In this document: piece after piece, positions 16,740 to 25,909 of the stretch
Layout of the letters: every line of letters starts with the position of its first letter
Numbering within the stretch: position 1 is the stretch's first letter
Assembly (NCBI RefSeq): GCF_902499125.1
Contig: NZ_CABVPX010000050.1
Coordinates: forward strand, 1 to 40,105
Source: Burkholderia arboris
GTDB lineage: Bacteria; Pseudomonadota; Gammaproteobacteria; Burkholderiales; Burkholderiaceae
Length of the DNA stretch: 40,105 nt
Reading direction: 5' to 3'
Notes under the pieces: generated by a model
What the model saw: the letters and a program-made list of their open reading frames with translations, nothing else
The model's database searches: none
Told to the model about the DNA's origin: nothing
Translations under genes and position numbers: made by a program

Positions 16740-17843
16740 TCACGCGGCGATCGCCTGCCGCTGCGCCTCGAGTTCGCGCACGAGCGGCAGCACGCGCTGG
16801 CCGAAGTACTCGACTTCCTCGATGAAGTGCAGGAACCCGGCCAGCACGAGATCGACGCCGATCGCCTTCAGCGCGACGATCCGCTCGGCGATCTGCTGCG
16901 GCGTGCCGATCAGGTTCGTGCGGAAGCCGTCGTTGTATTGCACGAGATCCTCGAACGTCGATTTCGCCCAGTTGCCCTCGCCTTCGGGCGACGCCTTGCC
17001 GGCCTCCTTCACCGCAGCGCCGAACGCGTGCACGGCTTCGACATGCGCGTGCCGGATGATGTCGTCGAGCACGGCCTGCGCCTCTTCCTCGGTGTCGCGC
17101 GCGATCACGAACGCGTTGACGCCGATGCGCACGCGATGGTTGTTCGCGGCCGCCTTCGCGCGGATGTCGTCGATCTGCGCTTTCAGGTTCTCGGGCGTAT
17201 TGCCGTTCGTGAAATACCAGTCCGACACGCTCGCCGCGTTGTCGCGCGCCGCGCGCGAGCTGCCGCCCTGGAAGATCTCCGGATGCGGCTTCTGCACCGG
17301 CTTCGGGCTCAGCGTGTAGTCGTTGAAGCGGTAGAAATCGCCCTTGAACGTGAAGTTGTCCTGTGTCCAGATGCCCTTCAGCGCCTGGATGAATTCCTTC
17401 GAACGCCGATAGCGCTCGTCGTGCTCGAGCCACGGCTCGCCGATCGCGGTGAATTCGCCCTTGAACCAGCCGCTGACCACGTTGATCGCGATGCGTCCGT
17501 TCGAGATGTGGTCGATCGTCGCGAGCTGCTTCGCGACCACGGCCGGATGCCACGGCCCCGGCAGGATCGCGGCGAGCACCTTGAGCTTCGTCGTCGCATG
17601 CAGCAGCGCCTGGCTGAACGACACCGACTCGTGCTGGTATTCGGCGCCGTAGCCGGCCGTGAAGCGGATCTGGCTCAACGCATAGTCGAAGCCGGCCGCC
17701 TCGGCCGTACGCGCGAGCTGCTGGTTGTATTCGAGGCTCCAGTCGGTGCGCTGCTCGATCGTGCTGACGACGAGGCCGCCGCTGACGTTCGGCACCCAGT
17801 ACGCGAATTTGACGCCGTCGGCGGAAAGGTCGGTGAGGCTCAT
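16740..17843 (-). CDS. sfnG: FMNH2-dependent dimethylsulfone monooxygenase SfnG
   Basis: The 367-residue protein is a bacterial luciferase-like (LLM) TIM-barrel flavin monooxygenase. It agrees with Pseudomonas SfnG across its whole length: VKFAYWVPNVSGGLVVSTIE, SQIRFTAGYGAEYQHESVSF, LAAILPGPWHPAVVAKQLAT, NVVSGWFKGEFTAIGEPWLE, and EGNWAKSTFEDLVQYNDGF. SfnG uses FMNH2 and O2 to convert dimethylsulfone to methanesulfinate, giving access to organosulfur when sulfate is scarce. It lies 35 bp downstream of the MsuE-type reductase that supplies FMNH2, in one operon behind a sigma-54 promoter. The start at 17843 is chosen over the long upstream extension because it fits the family and the operon layout. 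The enzymes for later steps (MsuC, MsuD) are not in the window. Confidence 0.94.
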   Translation of the reverse strand: MSLTDLSADGVKFAYWVPNVSGGLVVSTIEQRTDWSLEYNQQLARTAEAAGFDYALSQIRFTAGYGAEYQHESVSFSQALLHATTKLKVLAAILPGPWHPAVVAKQLATIDHISNGRIAINVVSGWFKGEFTAIGEPWLEHDERYRRSKEFIQALKGIWTQDNFTFKGDFYRFNDYTLSPKPVQKPHPEIFQGGSSRAARDNAASVSDWYFTNGNTPENLKAQIDDIRAKAAANNHRVRIGVNAFVIARDTEEEAQAVLDDIIRHAHVEAVHAFGAAVKEAGKASPEGEGNWAKSTFEDLVQYNDGFRTNLIGTPQQIAERIVALKAIGVDLVLAGFLHFIEEVEYFGQRVLPLVRELEAQRQAIAA

Positions 17844-17878
17844 GAAGGTGTCCTGGTCGAAGGGGAAACGGAAGCGGC

Positions 17879-18439
17879 TTACGCGGCCGCGGCGGAACGG
17901 GCGTGCGGACGCAGTTGCGGCACGGCGCGATCCACGGCGAGCGCGATGCGCTCGCGCAGTGCCGGGCTGGCGATCCGGTACTGGTCGAAATCGCTTTCGG
18001 ATGCGTATACGCCGATCGGCAGCGTGCGCGCCTGGAAGAAGCTGAACAGCGGTCGCAACTGATGGTCGATCACGAGCGCATGACGCTCGCTGCCGCCGGT
18101 GGCCGCGAGCAGCACGGGCACGTCGACGAGCGCGTCGTGGCGCACGAGGTCGAACAGGTGCTTGAAAAGGCCCGTGTACGACGCGCGATACACCGGACTC
18201 GCGACGACGAGCGCATCGGCCGTCTCGATCGCACGGATTAGCGCTTCGAGGTCGGCCGGCACCTGCGCGCGCGTCAGCGCGCCGGCCAGCCGGCTGCCGA
18301 TCTCGCCGAGTTCGATCAGCCGCGTGTCGATCGGCAGTGCGGCGCCGAATGCCGCGACGATCTCGTTGGTCAGCGCCAGCGTGCGCGATGGCCGTTGCAG
18401 GCTGCCCGATATCGCGACCACGTTGAGGGTGTTGCTCAT
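17879..18439 (-). CDS. msuE: NADPH/NADH-dependent FMN reductase MsuE
   Basis: The 186-residue flavodoxin-like protein has the length of MsuE/SsuE. Its N-terminus NVVAISGSLQRPSRTLALTN is the FMN phosphate-binding loop, followed by TADALVVASPVYRASYTGLF, the conserved SPVYRASYTG block of this reductase group, and KHLFDLV. It reduces FMN for the partner monooxygenase SfnG encoded 35 bp downstream. The ATG at 18439 lies about 55 bases downstream of a sigma-54 -24/-12 element. A short Ala/Arg-rich C-terminus (ARSAAAA) follows the conserved fold. MsuE is preferred over SsuE because of the SfnG/SfnR context, though the two enzymes are functionally close. Confidence 0.9.
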   Translation of the reverse strand: MSNTLNVVAISGSLQRPSRTLALTNEIVAAFGAALPIDTRLIELGEIGSRLAGALTRAQVPADLEALIRAIETADALVVASPVYRASYTGLFKHLFDLVRHDALVDVPVLLAATGGSERHALVIDHQLRPLFSFFQARTLPIGVYASESDFDQYRIASPALRERIALAVDRAVPQLRPHARSAAAA

Positions 18440-18494
18440 GCGATGCGTTCCCGTTGTGGAGCCGCGTGTCGATGCGGCGATACCGTTCCGGGTC

Positions 18495-18510
18495 AGCAAG
18501 GAACGTGCCA
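18495..18510 (-). promoter_or_regulatory. sigma-54 (RpoN) promoter of msuE-sfnG
   Basis: On the minus strand the sequence reads TGGCACG-N4-TTGCT, with GG and GC exactly 10 bases apart, an almost perfect -24/-12 element. Transcription should begin near 18484, leaving a leader of about 45 bases before msuE. The divergently encoded SfnR is a sigma-54 activator, which makes the assignment consistent. The rest of the 476-bp gap (18440-18915) holds no gene; the notable structures are two inverted repeats listed separately. Confidence 0.87.
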
Positions 18511-18677
18511 TTCGTGCGGCCGTTTCGCGGCGCGATCGTCTGCATCGCGAAATTTTTATCGAACACCCGCCCGGCACGGCGTCCGCTCAAATGCGCGATC
18601 GTGGCAAGCGTTCCGGCGAGCGCGTCACATCGATATTCCAGCGCGTGATGAACGGAGCGAAGCGGTAATGCTGGCGA

Positions 18678-18711
18678 GCTGCTGCTCAGGCAGCAGCGTG
18701 TTGCACGCAAC
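18678..18711. promoter_or_regulatory. paired inverted repeats, candidate SfnR upstream activating sites
   Basis: Two adjacent inverted repeats lie about 170-200 bp upstream of the msuE sigma-54 promoter and 200-240 bp upstream of sfnR. The first has 8-base arms GCTGCTGC/GCAGCAGC with loop TCAG (18678-18697). The second is GTTGC-AC-GCAAC (18700-18711). A related imperfect copy, GTTGC to GCAAT, occurs at 18761-18780. Enhancer-binding proteins act from such distances. The SfnR site sequence is not known to me, so this is inference from position and symmetry. Confidence 0.45.
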
Positions 18712-18915
18712 GACATCGAATCCGGCGCTCCGGCACCACACATGCCCGCTCGTCCGCACCGTTGCAGGTTCCGCAGCAATCGCGCTTTGGTTATCAGAAA
18801 TCGATGCTTTCCGCGTGCGGAAAAACATTGAACACTTTGCTGACCACGCAGCAGCCGGACCCCGCCGCCCGTCGGCACGGGTCCGCTTCGTCCGGCCTTC
18901 CTACGGTTCACCGCC

Positions 18916-20052
<1,137 letters not shown>

Positions 20053-20276
20053 CCGCCCCCGGCGCAAGCGCGCCGCGATCCGTGCCGCAACGTCCGAACC
20101 TGAGGTATCGTGGCGCGAAGCGCATGCTTCGTCGCCGCTCCTGCACACCGGCCGCCCGCCATGCGGCCGCCCGCGCCCGGCGACCGGGCATCCGCACGAT
20201 TCTCCGCAACACGAAAGCCGTCCGGCGCCCGCGCGGGCCCGGCCGTGCCCTTTTCACCCGTCCGGAATCCGTCGCC

Positions 20277-21977
20277 ATGAAAAAGCTTGTGAACCGCCCG
20301 TCCGATGTCGTGCGAGAAATGCTGGAAGGCATCGCGCGGCAATCGCCGCATCTCGCGATCCTCGGCGACGAGCACGTGCTCGTCCGCCAGCCGCTGCCCG
20401 AACCGTCGCAGCGTCCGGTCGCGATCCTGTCCGGCGGCGGCAGCGGCCACGAGCCCGCGCACGGCGGCTATGTCGGCGAAGGGATGCTGAGCGCGGCCGT
20501 GTGCGGCGAAGTGTTCACGTCGCCGTCCACCGACGCCGTGCTCGCCGCGATCCGCGCGAGCGCCGGCCCGAACGGCGCGCTGCTGATCGTGAAGAACTAC
20601 ACGGGCGACCGGCTCAATTTCGGGCTGGCGGCCGAGCTCGCGCGCGCGGAAGGCATTCCGGTCGAAACGGTGATCGTCGCCGACGACGTGTCGCTGCGCG
20701 GCCGCGTCGAACGCGGCCAGCGGCGCGGGATCGCCGGCACCGTGCTGATCCACAAGCTCGCCGGCGCGGCCGCCGCGCGCGGGCTGCCGCTGTCCCGCGT
20801 CGCGGGAATCGCACGCGACGCGGCGGCCGAACTCGGCACGATGGGCGTCGCGCTCGACGGCTGCACGATCCCGGGCGCCGACAAATCGGGCTTCAGCCTC
20901 GGCGAGACCGAGATCGAACTCGGTCTCGGCATCCACGGCGAGAAAGGCGTCGAGCGCCGCGCGCCGCTGGCGGCCGACGCACTGGCCGACACGCTGCTGT
21001 CGAGCATCGTCGCCGATCTCGTGCTCGACCGCGACGAACGCGTCGCGCTGTTCGTCAACGGCCTCGGCGCGACGCCGGACATGGAACTCGCGATCGTGCT
21101 GCGCGCCGCGTACGACAACCTGAGCCGGCGCGGCATCGTCGTTGCACGCGCATGGGCCGGCACGTTCCTGTCCGCGCTGAACATGCCCGGCTGCTCGATC
21201 TCGGTGCTGCGGCTGAACGACGAACGCGCGGCGCTGCTCGACGCACCGACGCAGGCGCGTGCGTGGCCGGGCGGCGGCGCCGTGAACACCCGGATCCGCG
21301 TAGCCGCGGCCGCGTCGCACGACGCGCCGCCGGCGCCGCTCGATGCGGCCGGCAGCGCATGGGCCGCGCGCCTGCAGCCCGCGCTGCACGCGGTTGCGCA
21401 GACGCTGATCGACCACGAGCAAACGCTGACCGACCTCGATGCGGCAGCCGGCGACGGCGATCTCGGCGCGAGCATGCTGCGCGCCGCGCAGGCGATCCTC
21501 GCATTGCCCGACACCGCTTACGGCACGCCGGCCGGCGCGCTCGCGGCGCTCGGCGCCGCGTTGCGCCGCGCGATCGCCGGCAGCTCGGGGCCGTTCTACG
21601 CGACCGCGCTGCTGCGCGCGTCGCGCCGGCTGGCCGAGATCGCCGAGCCGTCGGCGCGCGACTGGGCCGCGGCGTTCCGCGCAGCCGTGGATTCGATCGG
21701 CGAACTGGGGGGCGCGCATGCCGGCGACCGGACGATGCTCGATGCGCTGGTGCCGGCCGCCGATGCGTTCGACCGCGCGCTCGACGGCGATCGCGATCCC
21801 GCGAGCGCATGGGCGGCGGCCGTCGAAGCGGCCGAACAGGGTGCGGAGGACACGGCGCGCATGACGCCGCGCGCGGGACGCGCGAGCTATCTCGGCGAGC
21901 GTGCGATCGGTACGCCGGATGGCGGCGCCGTGGCCGTCTCGTACTGGCTGCGCGCGTTGCAGCCGCACGTACGCTGA
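20277..21977 (+). CDS. dhaK: ATP-dependent dihydroxyacetone kinase (DhaK-DhaL fusion)
   Basis: The 566-residue protein joins a DhaK domain (1-330) to a DhaL domain (about 360-566), the form of single-chain ATP-using dihydroxyacetone kinases. DhaK marks are the substrate loop SGGGSGHEPAHGGYVGEGM (52-70) and the covalent substrate histidine H220 in LGLGIHGEKGVERR. DhaL marks are the Mg-ATP site LTDLDAAAGDGDLGASM (384-400) and SSGPFYATALL. It makes dihydroxyacetone phosphate from dihydroxyacetone (or phosphorylates a related triose) for glycolysis. The start at 20277 is selected because MKKLVNRPSDVV is the usual N-terminus. It lies 224 bp after sfnR, apparently as its own transcription unit. Confidence 0.92.
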   Translation: MKKLVNRPSDVVREMLEGIARQSPHLAILGDEHVLVRQPLPEPSQRPVAILSGGGSGHEPAHGGYVGEGMLSAAVCGEVFTSPSTDAVLAAIRASAGPNGALLIVKNYTGDRLNFGLAAELARAEGIPVETVIVADDVSLRGRVERGQRRGIAGTVLIHKLAGAAAARGLPLSRVAGIARDAAAELGTMGVALDGCTIPGADKSGFSLGETEIELGLGIHGEKGVERRAPLAADALADTLLSSIVADLVLDRDERVALFVNGLGATPDMELAIVLRAAYDNLSRRGIVVARAWAGTFLSALNMPGCSISVLRLNDERAALLDAPTQARAWPGGGAVNTRIRVAAAASHDAPPAPLDAAGSAWAARLQPALHAVAQTLIDHEQTLTDLDAAAGDGDLGASMLRAAQAILALPDTAYGTPAGALAALGAALRRAIAGSSGPFYATALLRASRRLAEIAEPSARDWAAAFRAAVDSIGELGGAHAGDRTMLDALVPAADAFDRALDGDRDPASAWAAAVEAAEQGAEDTARMTPRAGRASYLGERAIGTPDGGAVAVSYWLRALQPHVR

Positions 21978-22025
21978 GCGGCTGAAAAGCGGCGCGCGCG
22001 ACGCGGACCCGCCGTGCCGCGCGCG

Positions 22026-22496
22026 TCAGCCGGCCGCGCCGACCTTCGTCCGCCCGGGCAAGAACACCGTGCCGACCAGCACGGCGCCGAAACTCGCGAG
22101 CCAGCACCAGTAGCCGATCGCATCGAGATGAACCGGCTCGAGGCTACCCGCCTCGTTGACGACGATCTGGTGCTGCGACAGGAAACTCAGCCCGAACAGC
22201 AGCGCTAGCGCGGCCAGCACGGCCGCCTGCACGCGCAGGCGCTTCACGGTCAGTAGCCACGCGCCGAACACGAGCGGATTCGCAAGCCACGCGGGGATCC
22301 CGGCGAGCACGCCCATCCAGCCGGTCAGCAGCACCTGCCAGCCGTCCGCCCACGGATGCGGGTCCGGCGCGCCGGTGCGGAACGGTGCGCTGAACATCGC
22401 AACGAGATAGAACAGCATGCTGGCGGCAAGCAGCACGGTGGCCGTGCGGCCCATCGGCGGACGGATGGGCGCGGAGGAAGGCGTCGTCGGGTTCAT
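22026..22496 (-). CDS. small conserved membrane protein, unknown function
   Basis: The 156-residue protein has about four hydrophobic segments (near residues 18-40, 58-75, 85-108 and 125-148) and a Pro/Ser/Thr-rich N-terminus. GWMGVLAGIPAWLANPLVFG and LDAIGYWCWLASFGAVLV look like helix hairpins. I do not recognise a family function. It is convergent with the dihydroxyacetone kinase gene and lies 58 bp after an amidohydrolase gene on the same strand. The gap is small enough for co-transcription, but there is no functional link to read from the sequence. The start at 22496 lacks a strong ribosome binding site. Confidence 0.66.
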   Translation of the reverse strand: MNPTTPSSAPIRPPMGRTATVLLAASMLFYLVAMFSAPFRTGAPDPHPWADGWQVLLTGWMGVLAGIPAWLANPLVFGAWLLTVKRLRVQAAVLAALALLFGLSFLSQHQIVVNEAGSLEPVHLDAIGYWCWLASFGAVLVGTVFLPGRTKVGAAG

Positions 22497-22554
22497 GGTG
22501 GCGTCGCGGACGGGGGATCGCCGCGATTCTGCCATACGCGGCCGGGCCGCCCGC

Positions 22555-23466
22555 TCAACCGTTTCCGTCGAACCGGTACAGCGCCGCCGGCGTATCGACC
22601 AGTACCTGCCGGCGTCCGGCCTCGTCCGGCAACAGCGTCGCCATGTACTGGTACGCGAGCGCATCGTTCACGGCCGCCTCGTACCCGACATGCGGCCAGT
22701 CGCTGCCCCACACGAGCCGCTGCGTGCCGAACGCTTCGCGCAGCGCGCGCATCGCCGTCAGTCCGGACGCTTGCCAGCGGTCGGCGCGGTCGTTCCGGTA
22801 GGCGCCCGACACCTTGACCCACACGCGCTTGCTCGCCGCCGTCGTCAGCAGATAGCGGAAGCCGGGATCGTCGATCCCGAGCCGCGGGTCGGGCCGGCCG
22901 AAATGGTCGAGTGAGATGTCGACGCCCGCGTCGAGCAGCGGCGGCATCAGCGCCGGCAACCGTGCGGCCTCCGCATGCAGCTCGACCTGCCAGCGATGCG
23001 CACGCAGCAGCGGAAACAGCGCGCGCCACGCCGCGCCGGCGAAATCCGGATCGCGTTCGCCGATCAGGTTCAGCCGGATGCCGCGCACGCCGAGCGGCGT
23101 CCAGGCGGCCACCTGCTCCGCATCGCGGGCGGGATCGATCACGACGATGCCGCGCAGGCGCTCGGGCTGCGCGCGCAGCGCGGCCAGCAGATAGCGGTTG
23201 TCGGTGCCGAGAAAGCTCGGCTGGATCAGCACGCCGTTCGACATGCCGTGCCGGTCGAGCATCGCGAGGTACTGGTCGAGCGACGCGTCGTACGCGATCG
23301 TGTAGCGATGGCCCGGCACGAGCGGCAGCGATTTCAGGAACACGTGCGCGTGCGCGTCGACGCCGGTGATCGTGCGTCGGCCCGGGCTCGCGCCGGCGCA
23401 TCCGCCCAGCACTTCGGCCATCGCGAGTCCGGCGAGTGAGCGGTTGAACGAGCGCCTCGAAATCAT
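22555..23466 (-). CDS. exported amidohydrolase-family protein (PDC-lactonase-like, Tat/lipoprotein leader)
   Basis: The 303-residue protein has a TIM-barrel amidohydrolase core of the 2-pyrone-4,6-dicarboxylate lactonase type: GVDAHAHVF (36-43), GVLIQPSFLGTDNRYLLAAL, LDHFGRPDPRLGIDDPGFRY and WGSDWPHVGYEA near the end. Its N-terminus is unusual: ISRRSFNRSLAGL is a twin-arginine motif, and EVLGGCAG (Cys at 23) reads as a lipobox, so it may be exported by Tat and lipid-anchored. AGGAGA lies about 6 bases before the ATG. It follows the AEC exporter by 70 bp. A close paralogue without this leader is encoded at 36333-37232. The substrate is unknown; a lactone or cyclic ester is likely from the family. 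Confidence 0.86.
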   Translation of the reverse strand: MISRRSFNRSLAGLAMAEVLGGCAGASPGRRTITGVDAHAHVFLKSLPLVPGHRYTIAYDASLDQYLAMLDRHGMSNGVLIQPSFLGTDNRYLLAALRAQPERLRGIVVIDPARDAEQVAAWTPLGVRGIRLNLIGERDPDFAGAAWRALFPLLRAHRWQVELHAEAARLPALMPPLLDAGVDISLDHFGRPDPRLGIDDPGFRYLLTTAASKRVWVKVSGAYRNDRADRWQASGLTAMRALREAFGTQRLVWGSDWPHVGYEAAVNDALAYQYMATLLPDEAGRRQVLVDTPAALYRFDGNG

Positions 23467-23536
23467 GGGTGTCTCCTGTATTTATTCGATTAGGGTGAAC
23501 GGCGCGGCCCCGCCGGCCGCGCAGCGGCGCATCAGC

Positions 23537-24460
23537 CTACATCGTGCGCGCGACGAGGAATATCGGGACGAACGACAGCACCGTCGACAGCGCGACGACG
23601 AACGCCATCAGCCGATGGTTGCCGCCGTACTGCGTGGACAGCACGTACGAGTTGCTCGCGCACGGCAGCACCGAATAGAGCAGGATCAGGTTCCCCGACA
23701 GCGGCGTCACCGCGAACGCCTTCGTCGCGGTCAGCGCGAGCAGCGGAAAACCGACCAGCCGGATCGCGGTGGTCACGAGCCCCGCGCGCACGAGCGCCGC
23801 TTCCTTGCGCGGCAGCGGCAGCCGCAGCGCGGCGCCCACGCAGATCAGGCTCAACGGCAGCGCGGCGCCGCCGAGCACGTCGACGGTCTGGTCCACGGCG
23901 GCGGGCAGGCGCCAGCTGGTCAGGTTCAGCACGATCCCGAACGCGCTGGCGACGATCAGCGGATTCGCCGCCACCTTGCCGACGATCCGCACGAGCCCGC
24001 GGCCGCCGGCCTGGCCATGCTCGAACGACAGCAGCACGAGCGTGTTCGAGATCGCGACCATGTACGCGACCACGACCGCCGCGATCCCGTAGTCCCCGCG
24101 GCTCAGCAACCCCGACGCGACCGACAGGAAGATGTAGCTGTTGAAGCGGATCGAGCCCTGCACGATCGACGTGAACGACGCGTGCGGCACCGCGCACCAT
24201 CGGCAGCCGAGCACGACGGCGGCCAGCACGGCGAGCGTGAGCCCCGTCAACAGCACGATCGTCGATTTCGACGATGCGTCGAGCGGCCCCGCCAGCCCGA
24301 TCGAATGCACGAGGAAGGCGGGAAACAGCACGTAGTGGGTGAGCTTTTCGGCGGACGGCCAGAATGCCGCATCGACCAGCGCGATGCGACGCACGGCGAT
24401 GCCGATGCAGATCAGGGCGAAGGCGGGTGCGACGGCGATCCAGGCGAGTTCGGTATGCAT
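23537..24460 (-). CDS. AEC-family (auxin efflux carrier-like) transporter
   Basis: The 307-residue membrane protein has about ten helices in two repeats, as in the AEC/BASS fold. Marks include YVLFPAFLVHSIGLAGPLDA, RFNSYIFLSVASGLLSRGDY, VAANPLIVASAFGIVLNLTS and a C-terminal LPCASNSYVLSTQYGGNHRL, the typical AEC second half with Asn-rich broken helices. It probably exports an organic acid or amphoteric small molecule. It is the last gene of the biosynthetic operon and overlaps the upstream flavoenzyme gene by 49 bp, so it is the leading candidate for exporting the product or an intermediate. The long overlap is accepted because the first membrane helix starts at this ATG. Confidence 0.87.
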   Translation of the reverse strand: MHTELAWIAVAPAFALICIGIAVRRIALVDAAFWPSAEKLTHYVLFPAFLVHSIGLAGPLDASSKSTIVLLTGLTLAVLAAVVLGCRWCAVPHASFTSIVQGSIRFNSYIFLSVASGLLSRGDYGIAAVVVAYMVAISNTLVLLSFEHGQAGGRGLVRIVGKVAANPLIVASAFGIVLNLTSWRLPAAVDQTVDVLGGAALPLSLICVGAALRLPLPRKEAALVRAGLVTTAIRLVGFPLLALTATKAFAVTPLSGNLILLYSVLPCASNSYVLSTQYGGNHRLMAFVVALSTVLSFVPIFLVARTM

Positions 24461-25569
24461 GGTTGGACGGATTCGGAGAGGGAAGCAGCGGGCAGGTCAG
24501 CCCGCGGGCGAAGTGGTGGCTCGGGTGCGGTCGTCGCGGGATCGGGTTCGAACGGCAGGCCGACGGCGGCGAGCGCCTCGTAGGCGAGGGCCGGCGCAAA
24601 ACGCACGCCGGAACCCGACGCGCCCGCCACCGCGCAGCCGTGGCGGCCGATCGGTGCGACCCGCGGATTACGGTCGGCCGTGTAACCGTCGACCGCCGTG
24701 CGCGCGGCGAGATGGGCATCGCGCAGGCCCGGGAAATGACGTTCAAGCAGCGTGTGCGCGAGGGTCCGCTCGTCGGCGCTCGGCGCGACGCGTGCGCCGG
24801 CGTCGCAGCCCCACACGTGCGACGTGATGCTCAGCAGCCAGCCGCGCCGCGCGTGCACCGGCGCGAGAAACGCCTGCGCGTCGGGCAGGTAGACGACCGG
24901 TGCATCCGGCGCGGGCGGCAATGCGCGGCCGTCGACATCGAACGCAACGATCTTCTTCGTGACGATGTCCGTCCGCGCGCCACCGCCGGCTTCGCCGTCG
25001 ACGGCCGGCCACGGGCCGCTGGCGCGGATGAGCCGGTCGGCGCGCAGCGTCACGCCGTGGGCGACGACGGTCCAGCCGCCGGCATCGTGCGTCACGTGCG
25101 TGACCGGCGCATCGAAGCGCTCGACGGTGTGCGCGCCCGTCAGGTAGTGCGCGACCAGCCGCGGCACGTCGACCAGCCACGCGCGGCCGCTGCGCCACAG
25201 ACGCGCGCCGGCCGGCAGCGCGCCGAGCGGTGTGGCGCCGGTCTCCGGCGGATCGTCGGCCACCGGCGGCGCGAGCAACGGGCCGCCCGCGTCCGGTGCG
25301 TCCGCAACGAATGCGAACGGCGCGTCGCGCACGCAGCATCCGGCCCGTGCCCACGCACCGTAGTACGCGTTGGCGACCAGCGAGCGCGCGCGGCGCTCGC
25401 CGCTGCCGCAGAACGGCGTGATCACGCCGGCCGACAGCGCCGTGGCCGTCTGCACGGCCGGCCGCGCATCGAACACCGCGATGCGCAGCCCGCCCGCATG
25501 CCGCGCCGCCACGTGCGCGATCGTCGCCCCCGTCACGCCCGCACCGACGATCGCGAGATCAACCCGCAT
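24412..25569 (-). CDS. FAD-dependent oxidoreductase, DAO family (second flavoenzyme of the cluster)
   Basis: This 385-residue protein begins with the dinucleotide-binding motif VDLAIVGAGVTGATIAHVAA (3-22) and ends in the DAO-type second FAD motif GRHGCAVAGASGSGVRFAPA, followed by a Pro/Ser-rich tail that overlaps the next gene. It resembles glycine oxidase/D-amino acid oxidase-type enzymes that oxidise a C-N bond and release an imine or aldehyde with H2O2. It overlaps the cupin gene by 11 bp and the AEC gene by 49 bp, which shows tight translational coupling. Together with the flavoenzyme at 31316 it is one of two candidates for the oxidative release of a hydrazino acid from a lysine adduct, as Spb39 does; which one performs this step cannot be told. 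Confidence 0.86.
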   Translation of the reverse strand: MRVDLAIVGAGVTGATIAHVAARHAGGLRIAVFDARPAVQTATALSAGVITPFCGSGERRARSLVANAYYGAWARAGCCVRDAPFAFVADAPDAGGPLLAPPVADDPPETGATPLGALPAGARLWRSGRAWLVDVPRLVAHYLTGAHTVERFDAPVTHVTHDAGGWTVVAHGVTLRADRLIRASGPWPAVDGEAGGGARTDIVTKKIVAFDVDGRALPPAPDAPVVYLPDAQAFLAPVHARRGWLLSITSHVWGCDAGARVAPSADERTLAHTLLERHFPGLRDAHLAARTAVDGYTADRNPRVAPIGRHGCAVAGASGSGVRFAPALAYEALAAVGLPFEPDPATTAPEPPLRPRADLPAASLSESVQPCIPNSPGSPSHPPSP

Positions 25570-25909
25570 CGGCCTGCCACCAGACGGTGCTGATCACGAG
25601 CGGCGTCGCGCCGTCGTTCTGCACCTGGTGCGAGCGGTGCGATTCGAAATACAGCACGTCGCCGGCCCGCACGCGCACGGGCTCACCGTCGTAGGTCAGC
25701 CGGCCGCTGCCCTGCGCGATCATCCAGCATTCGCGTACCGCGTGGACGTCCAGCCGCGACGTGCAGTTCGGCTCGACCGTAAACAGGCCGCCGCGAAACG
25801 GAATCTCGCCGTCGCCGAGCCCGGCGAAATCGGCCTGGCGCAACACGACGCCCGGCACATGCGACTCCGGCGGCAACGCGCCGACATGCGGAAACTTACG
25901 CGCGTTCAT
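25559..25909 (-). CDS. stand-alone cupin protein, candidate N-N bond-forming hydrazine synthase component
   Basis: The 116-residue protein is a single small cupin barrel. Motif 1 (NCTSRLDVHAVRECWMIAQG, residues 48-67) supplies H56 and E60, and motif 2 (AGDVLYFESHRSHQVQND) supplies H94, with H91 nearby, as likely metal ligands. In hydrazine synthetases such as Spb40 a zinc cupin domain fused to a MetRS-like domain rearranges an aminoacyl ester of N6-hydroxylysine to form the N-N bond. Here the cupin is a separate protein, and the MetRS-like protein is encoded two genes upstream in the same operon. It overlaps the CoA-transferase by 14 bp and the next flavoenzyme by 11 bp. A simple sensor or storage-type cupin remains possible. 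Confidence 0.8.
   Translation of the reverse strand: MNARKFPHVGALPPESHVPGVVLRQADFAGLGDGEIPFRGGLFTVEPNCTSRLDVHAVRECWMIAQGSGRLTYDGEPVRVRAGDVLYFESHRSHQVQNDGATPLVISTVWWQADAG

Noticed and set aside
18672..18686. Second sigma-54 promoter (TGGCGAG...GCT) for sfnR
   Set aside because: The GG to GC spacing is not 10 bases and the -12 box is poor; it is part of the inverted repeat.
21978..22025. Terminator hairpin between dhaK and the convergent membrane-protein gene
   Set aside because: The region has many CG repeats that pair in several poor ways (GCTG/CAGC outside); no single convincing stem was found.
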